Assembly: GCA_017451975.1 (NCBI GenBank)
Contig: JAFTNI010000203.1
Span: 1-11,579 of the forward strand
Source: Clostridia bacterium
GTDB lineage: Bacteria; Bacillota; Clostridia; Oscillospirales; CAG-272
Direction: 5' to 3'
DNA: 11,579 nucleotides
Positions 8,444 to 11,579 of the stretch are shown here, piece after piece. Numbering within the stretch: position 1 is the stretch's first letter; the number at the start of each line of letters is the position of its first letter. Made by a program: the position numbers and the translations under genes. The notes under the pieces were generated by a model. The model was not told where the DNA came from. It worked only from the letters and a program-made list of their open reading frames with translations, and made no database searches.

Positions 8444-8626
8444 CGGGCAAAGCTTGAGCCAGCCGCTAGGTGCAGCCTCTATACCCGATTCTTCTATTTC
8501 CTCTTCACCGAAAAGCTCGAGAAATTTTTCCTCTTTACCGTGCGGCATAAAAACTGTACCGTGTTCTGTTGCCACACAAATTCTTTGATATTCGTATTTT
8601 GAAAAATCTATTTCTTTAATTTTCAT
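8435..8626 (-). CDS. 63-residue protein of unknown function
   Basis: I do not recognise this family. It reads from ATG at 8626 to TAA at 8435. A longer version starting at 8662 exists, but GGAGGT (8633-8638) sits six bases before the internal ATG and the promoter lies inside the longer N-terminal part, so the shorter start is preferred. The protein is small and soluble, with no membrane segment and no paired-cysteine metal site. It has a beta-like first half (YEYQRICVATEHGTVFMP), an acidic middle (GEEEIEES) and a basic C-terminus (CPKK). The same strand carries the NMNAT-PARG fusion 78 bp upstream, so read-through from it is also possible. A strong ribosome-binding site, its own promoter and an adjacent terminator support a real gene. 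Confidence 0.75.
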   Translation of the reverse strand: MKIKEIDFSKYEYQRICVATEHGTVFMPHGKEEKFLELFGEEEIEESGIEAAPSGWLKLCPKK

Positions 8627-8632
8627 AATTTT

Positions 8633-8638
8633 ACCTCC
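8633..8638 (-). promoter_or_regulatory. Strong ribosome-binding site that fixes the small-protein start
   Basis: GGAGGT on the minus strand lies six bases before ATG at 8624-8626. It favours the 63-residue product over the 75-residue one. Confidence 0.8.
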
Positions 8639-8652
8639 GTCTTTATAGTTTA

Positions 8653-8681
8653 AGTATACCATGGCAAAATGGAAGAAGCAA
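8653..8681 (-). promoter_or_regulatory. Housekeeping-type promoter with extended -10, small unknown gene
   Basis: On the minus strand TATACT (8653-8658) is preceded by TGG, an extended -10 signature, with a weak TTGCTT 17 bases further upstream (8676-8681). It is about 27 bp from the start codon, giving a short leader that carries the ribosome-binding site. Confidence 0.6.
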
Positions 8682-8704
8682 GGATATATACGGAATTTTT
8701 ATAA

Positions 8705-10291
8705 TTATTGATTACCGAAGATTTTATAGAAAGGGGCAAATTTCCCCTCTGCTTCAATATGCGGTTTGCGTGGCGAAGGCTTGCCCTCGTAGATAGCAAA
8801 AATAAGCTTTTTAAATCTGTTTTTAAATTCTGGCTCATTCATAACGTCGCGGAAGAGTGCCGCGACTTCATCGGAATGAAGATTGAATACGCCGCAGCCG
8901 AAAGCGCCAAGCACTATACTGTCGCGGCCGTTTTCCAAAGCGATGCGGAAAATTGTTCGTATTTTATTAGCTTCAATTTCCTTGCCCTCGCTATTCATGC
9001 GGCCCGAAGCATCGAAATATATTTGTTCGTCATTCGTATAGTAGCTTTTTTCTATATTGGAAAGCGATGCGACCGAAATTACGGGGCATTTGAATATTTC
9101 TTCGCGCAGACAATAGTATTTTTTTGAGTTATGGCGGAAAAAGGTTACGCAAGGTGAATATATGCCGCCGTAATTTATATCCATGGGGTAGACACCCGAT
9201 GTATGAGCCACGCCTGCTTCGCGTATATGCTTATACTTAGGGTTGCCGAATTGGTAGAGAGATTGAGAAAGAGTGGACATCTGGCAAAGGCTTTCCTCCT
9301 GTGCGCCCGTGCCTTTGTGGTAACCTCCGCAGGGAACCGTTCTGGATGAAAGGTTGAGTATGGCGGGCTTCAAGCCTTCTTCCAAAAGAGATTTGGCAAC
9401 GTCGGCGCAGTCGGCGTTCACGCAACCCGTTACGGTTTCCGCACCGAGCTCTGGAATGTTTACGGTAAAAGCGGCACTGTAAGCCTTGGCGCAAAGATGC
9501 TCGCTGCGGTCTCCGAGATAAGACGGCCATGATTTGAAGATTTTATTATTAGCTTTAAAAACGTGTACACGTGCGGCGTTCATACCAAACCTTCCGCCAT
9601 ACATAATTTGAGCCTTGATTAGATCTTCGTCGGATATGGTTGGGAAATTTTCGGGGGAAAGCTGGCGAAGAATGAGGTAAGGCCCTTCATTCATCAGGGA
9701 GCTGTAGTCCTCGCCTGCAAAGAAGCGGCGGCGTACCTCGGTGGAGCTTATACCTTGCAAATCTTCGCCGTCTGCTTGCATAATGTGAATTCTGTTGCGG
9801 CGGAGTGTGAGAAAAGGGTCATTTGCGATTATTTCTTCCAAATTGAATTGGCGGGCATATACAATATATTCGCAGAGGGCAGACATTTCTTCCGCATGAC
9901 TCCAATACGGTATTTCTTCCAGCTTATCTGCACCGAAAAGGAAGTAAAGCGTTATTTCCTCGCCCGGGTATTGCTTGAGCTTATCCTTCAAGAGCTTCAC
10001 AAGTGTTTTATATGTATCGGCTGCCACGCCGCCAAGCTCTGCGCCCCAATAGTTTAGCTTAGGGTTATTTGCCGCAAGCGAGCGAATCATTTTGCCGCGA
10101 ACGCTTTCGGGCAATATAAAATTCGAGGGCGGGGTGGTTTGCAACAGTGATTTACATATCAGATATTCGTCGTTGGTTGCGATAAAAATACCTTCGTCGG
10201 CGCCGTATTTTTCAACGGCATCGGATAATATTTTATAGTGGGCGATGGTTACAGGATTAAAAGAACCGGTAAGCACAATTAGTTTCTTCAT
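8705..10291 (-). CDS. Fusion of NMN/NaMN adenylyltransferase-like domain and microbial PARG (TIGR02452) domain
   Basis: This 528-residue cytoplasmic protein has two enzymatic parts. Residues 1 to about 210 are a nucleotidyltransferase of the NadD/NMNAT type: GSFNPVTIAH (9-18; a T-x-x-H version of the HxGH nucleotide-binding motif), FGADKLEEIPYW (119-130) and ISSTEVR (181-187). Residues about 240-528 match the microbial-type poly(ADP-ribose) glycohydrolase family: CGG-x7-QEE (321-333), VYPM (367-370) and GAFGCGVF (462-469). NMNATs join NMN or NaMN to ATP to make NAD+ or its acid form; PARGs release ADP-ribose from modified targets. The two catalytic-type glutamates (332, 333) are kept, but the first Gly of the usual GGG is Cys321. 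Typical NadD is about 190-210 residues, so the N-terminal domain appears complete. The ribosome-binding site is weak (GAGAAA). A good promoter lies 52 bp upstream. The fusion is continuous with no frameshift. Coupling of NAD+ supply to ADP-ribose turnover is inference. Confidence 0.9.
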   Translation of the reverse strand: MKKLIVLTGSFNPVTIAHYKILSDAVEKYGADEGIFIATNDEYLICKSLLQTTPPSNFILPESVRGKMIRSLAANNPKLNYWGAELGGVAADTYKTLVKLLKDKLKQYPGEEITLYFLFGADKLEEIPYWSHAEEMSALCEYIVYARQFNLEEIIANDPFLTLRRNRIHIMQADGEDLQGISSTEVRRRFFAGEDYSSLMNEGPYLILRQLSPENFPTISDEDLIKAQIMYGGRFGMNAARVHVFKANNKIFKSWPSYLGDRSEHLCAKAYSAAFTVNIPELGAETVTGCVNADCADVAKSLLEEGLKPAILNLSSRTVPCGGYHKGTGAQEESLCQMSTLSQSLYQFGNPKYKHIREAGVAHTSGVYPMDINYGGIYSPCVTFFRHNSKKYYCLREEIFKCPVISVASLSNIEKSYYTNDEQIYFDASGRMNSEGKEIEANKIRTIFRIALENGRDSIVLGAFGCGVFNLHSDEVAALFRDVMNEPEFKNRFKKLIFAIYEGKPSPRKPHIEAEGKFAPFYKIFGNQ

Positions 10292-10343
10292 ATTTTTCTC
10301 ATTGATTTTCTTCCATCATTTTTTTGTTTCTGCTTTATAGTTA

Positions 10344-10372
10344 ATCATAGCATATTATAAGCAAAAAATCAA
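10344..10372 (-). promoter_or_regulatory. SigA-type promoter for the NMNAT-PARG fusion gene
   Basis: On the minus strand TTGATT (10367-10372), a 17-base spacer and TATGAT (10344-10349) preceded by TGC form a good vegetative promoter with extended -10. Transcription would begin near 10337, leaving a leader of about 45 bases. Confidence 0.75.
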
Positions 10373-10392
10373 GCCGAGGGTTATTTATGTAT

Positions 10393-10602
10393 GGAAATCA
10401 ATTCTTTGCCTTCCCCTCTTATAGGGGAAGGTGTAATGCCCAAAGCGTGACGGATGAGGTGTTCCTTTGCTTTTTACCGCCGCGAGCTCAGAGCGTTTCA
10501 CGCTCGCGCTTTGCGTTTCGACTACGCAATACAGGCGTATTGCTCCGCTCAAGATGACCGCAGCAGGGCACTTTTATATAATTTAATTGAAAATTGATTT
10601 CC
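10393..10602. repeat. MITE-like 210-bp intergenic element with 11-bp terminal inverted repeats
   Basis: GGAAATCAATT at 10393-10403 is exactly repeated in inverse at 10592-10602. The AT-rich ends enclose a GC-richer core with three hairpins: 10409-10417 with 10423-10431 (CCTTCCCCT / AGGGGAAGG), 10491-10496 with 10500-10505 (GAGCGT / ACGCTC) and 10526-10532 with 10537-10543 (GCAATAC / GTATTGC). There is no plausible coding frame. Phrases such as CCTTCCCC...GGGGAAGGTG...GACGGATGAGG and TTTCGACTACG...CCGCTCAAGATGAC resemble dispersed intergenic repeats that I recall from Clostridia genomes; that resemblance is from memory. No exact target duplication is visible. It fills most of the gene-free stretch 10292-10687. 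Confidence 0.7.
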
Positions 10603-10621
10603 TTATTATTTAGTACAATTC

Positions 10622-10650
10622 TTGCAATATAACTTTTTGCATGATAAAAT
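10622..10650 (+). promoter_or_regulatory. SigA-type promoter for the Y-family polymerase gene
   Basis: TTGCAA (10622-10627), a 17-base spacer and TAAAAT (10645-10650) preceded by TGA make a vegetative promoter with extended -10, just outside the MITE-like element. I see no GAAC-N4-GTTC type LexA box near it, so SOS control is not shown by sequence. Confidence 0.65.
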
Positions 10651-10687
10651 TAAATATACCGAGATATAAAACGAAAGGGGCGTAGGC

Positions 10688-11579
10688 ATGGAAAAACAGT
10701 ATATTGCTATAGACCTTAAATCGTTCTACGCTTCTGTAGAATGTATGGAACGCGGGCTTGACCCGATGAAAACAAACCTTGTTGTAGCAGATAAGAGCAG
10801 AACCGATAAAACGATAGTGCTTGCGGTTTCGCCCTCGCTCAAATCATTCGGCATACCCGGCAGACCGAGGCTTTTTGAGGTCGTGCAGAAAATAAAAGAG
10901 GTAAACGGCGCTAGGCGGGCGAAGGCGGGGCGTGCGCTTACCGCGGCATCTGCAAACATAGACGAAATAAACGCAAACCCCGCGCTTGCCGTAGACTACA
11001 TAGTAGCGCCGCCGCGTATGGCGTACTATATGGAATACAGCACGCGCATATATCAGATATATCTCAAGTACATTGCGCCTGAGGATATTCACGTTTACTC
11101 TATAGACGAGGTATTTATAGATGCCACGGCGTATCTGAAAACATACAACCTCACCGCGCGAGAGCTTGCGATGAAGATGATTTCAGACGTGCTTGCCACC
11201 ACGGGCATAACCGCCACGGCGGGTATCGGCACGAATATGTACCTTTGCAAGGTGGCGATGGATATCGTGGCGAAGCACATTCCCGCCGACGAAAACGGCG
11301 TGCGTATTGCCGAGCTTGACGAAATGAGCTACAGAAAAACTTTGTGGGCGCACAGACCTCTTACAGATTTCTGGCGCGTGGGGCAAGGATATGCCAAAAA
11401 GCTTGAATATGTTGGTATTTACACCATGGGCGATATTGCAAGATGCTCTATAGGCGAAGCGGGCTCATACTACAACGAGGATTTGCTTTACAAAATGTTC
11501 GGCGTGAACGCGGAGCTGCTTATCGACCATGCGTGGGGATATGAGCCGTGCACTATCGCAGATATAAAGGCGTATAAGC
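10688..11579 (+). CDS. Y-family DNA polymerase, UvrX/YqjW-like (3' end outside window)
   Basis: The frame from ATG 10688 stays open to the window edge (297 codons), so no stop is seen. The start is preceded by AAAGGGG (10674-10680) with seven bases of spacing. The N-terminus YIAIDLKSFYASVE holds the first metal-binding Asp (9), and YSIDEVFID holds Asp140 and Glu141, the catalytic pair of translesion polymerases. The steric-gate-region FY (13-14) is present. The helix-hairpin-helix thumb follows (FWRVG at 228-232). The little-finger domain and any beta-clamp-binding tail are missing. The DLKSFYASVE form and the segment near 100-120 (APPRMAYYMEYS) fit the UvrX/YqjW branch more than DinB/Pol IV; this branch is about 400-430 residues long, so roughly a quarter to a third is cut off. 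It would act in lesion bypass. No UmuD-like partner is seen in the window. Confidence 0.93.
   Translation, partial: MEKQYIAIDLKSFYASVECMERGLDPMKTNLVVADKSRTDKTIVLAVSPSLKSFGIPGRPRLFEVVQKIKEVNGARRAKAGRALTAASANIDEINANPALAVDYIVAPPRMAYYMEYSTRIYQIYLKYIAPEDIHVYSIDEVFIDATAYLKTYNLTARELAMKMISDVLATTGITATAGIGTNMYLCKVAMDIVAKHIPADENGVRIAELDEMSYRKTLWAHRPLTDFWRVGQGYAKKLEYVGIYTMGDIARCSIGEAGSYYNEDLLYKMFGVNAELLIDHAWGYEPCTIADIKAYK

Noticed and set aside
8627..8662. Longer N-terminus (start at 8662) for the small minus-strand protein
   Set aside because: The extra codons contain the ribosome-binding site and -10 region for the internal ATG, so the shorter product is far more likely.
10380..10620. Structured RNA gene or riboswitch in the divergent intergenic region
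   Set aside because: Hairpins are present but the terminal inverted repeats and lack of a promoter reading into the core fit a repeat element better; no known riboswitch core was recognised.

Overview
The window looks like a chromosomal segment of an anaerobic gut-type Bacillota, probably an uncultured Clostridia/Christensenellales-like lineage. The evidence is gene content (huge surface transglutaminase-like proteins with YDG repeats, a chromosomal TraX-family protein, a UvrX/YqjW-type Y-family polymerase), moderate GC with heavy ATA and GCG/GCC codon use, Gram-positive ribosome-binding sites and an intergenic repeat of a kind I remember from Clostridia genomes. This placement is inference; no rRNA or other marker gene is present.

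Layout. (1) 1-7572, plus strand: the 3' tail of an unidentified gene, then two very large genes 14 bp apart. Each encodes an N-terminal membrane segment, arrays of about 85-residue YDG-type repeats and transglutaminase-like catalytic modules (two in the first protein, one in the second). They look like one operon making membrane-anchored, outward-facing enzymes or adhesins. (2) 7578-8368, plus strand: a hairpin and a TraX-family membrane protein. (3) 8402-8443: a terminator shared by converging genes. (4) 8435-10291, minus strand: a 63-residue orphan protein with its own promoter, and upstream of it a 528-residue fusion of an NMN/NaMN adenylyltransferase-like domain with a microbial-type poly(ADP-ribose) glycohydrolase (PARG/TIGR02452) domain. 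(5) 10292-10687: a divergent intergenic region with one promoter facing each way and, between them, a 210-bp element with perfect 11-bp terminal inverted repeats and internal hairpins. (6) 10688 to the end, plus strand: a Y-family DNA polymerase cut by the window edge.

Two systems stand out. The first is the tandem pair of multi-module surface transglutaminase homologues, which share a TG-linker-3xYDG layout and carry Glu where many relatives have the third catalytic Asp. The second is the NMNAT-PARG fusion, which joins NAD+ synthesis to removal of ADP-ribose in one chain. Its PARG signature reads CGG instead of GGG. The other genes belong to recognisable families and look ordinary, apart from the small orphan protein.
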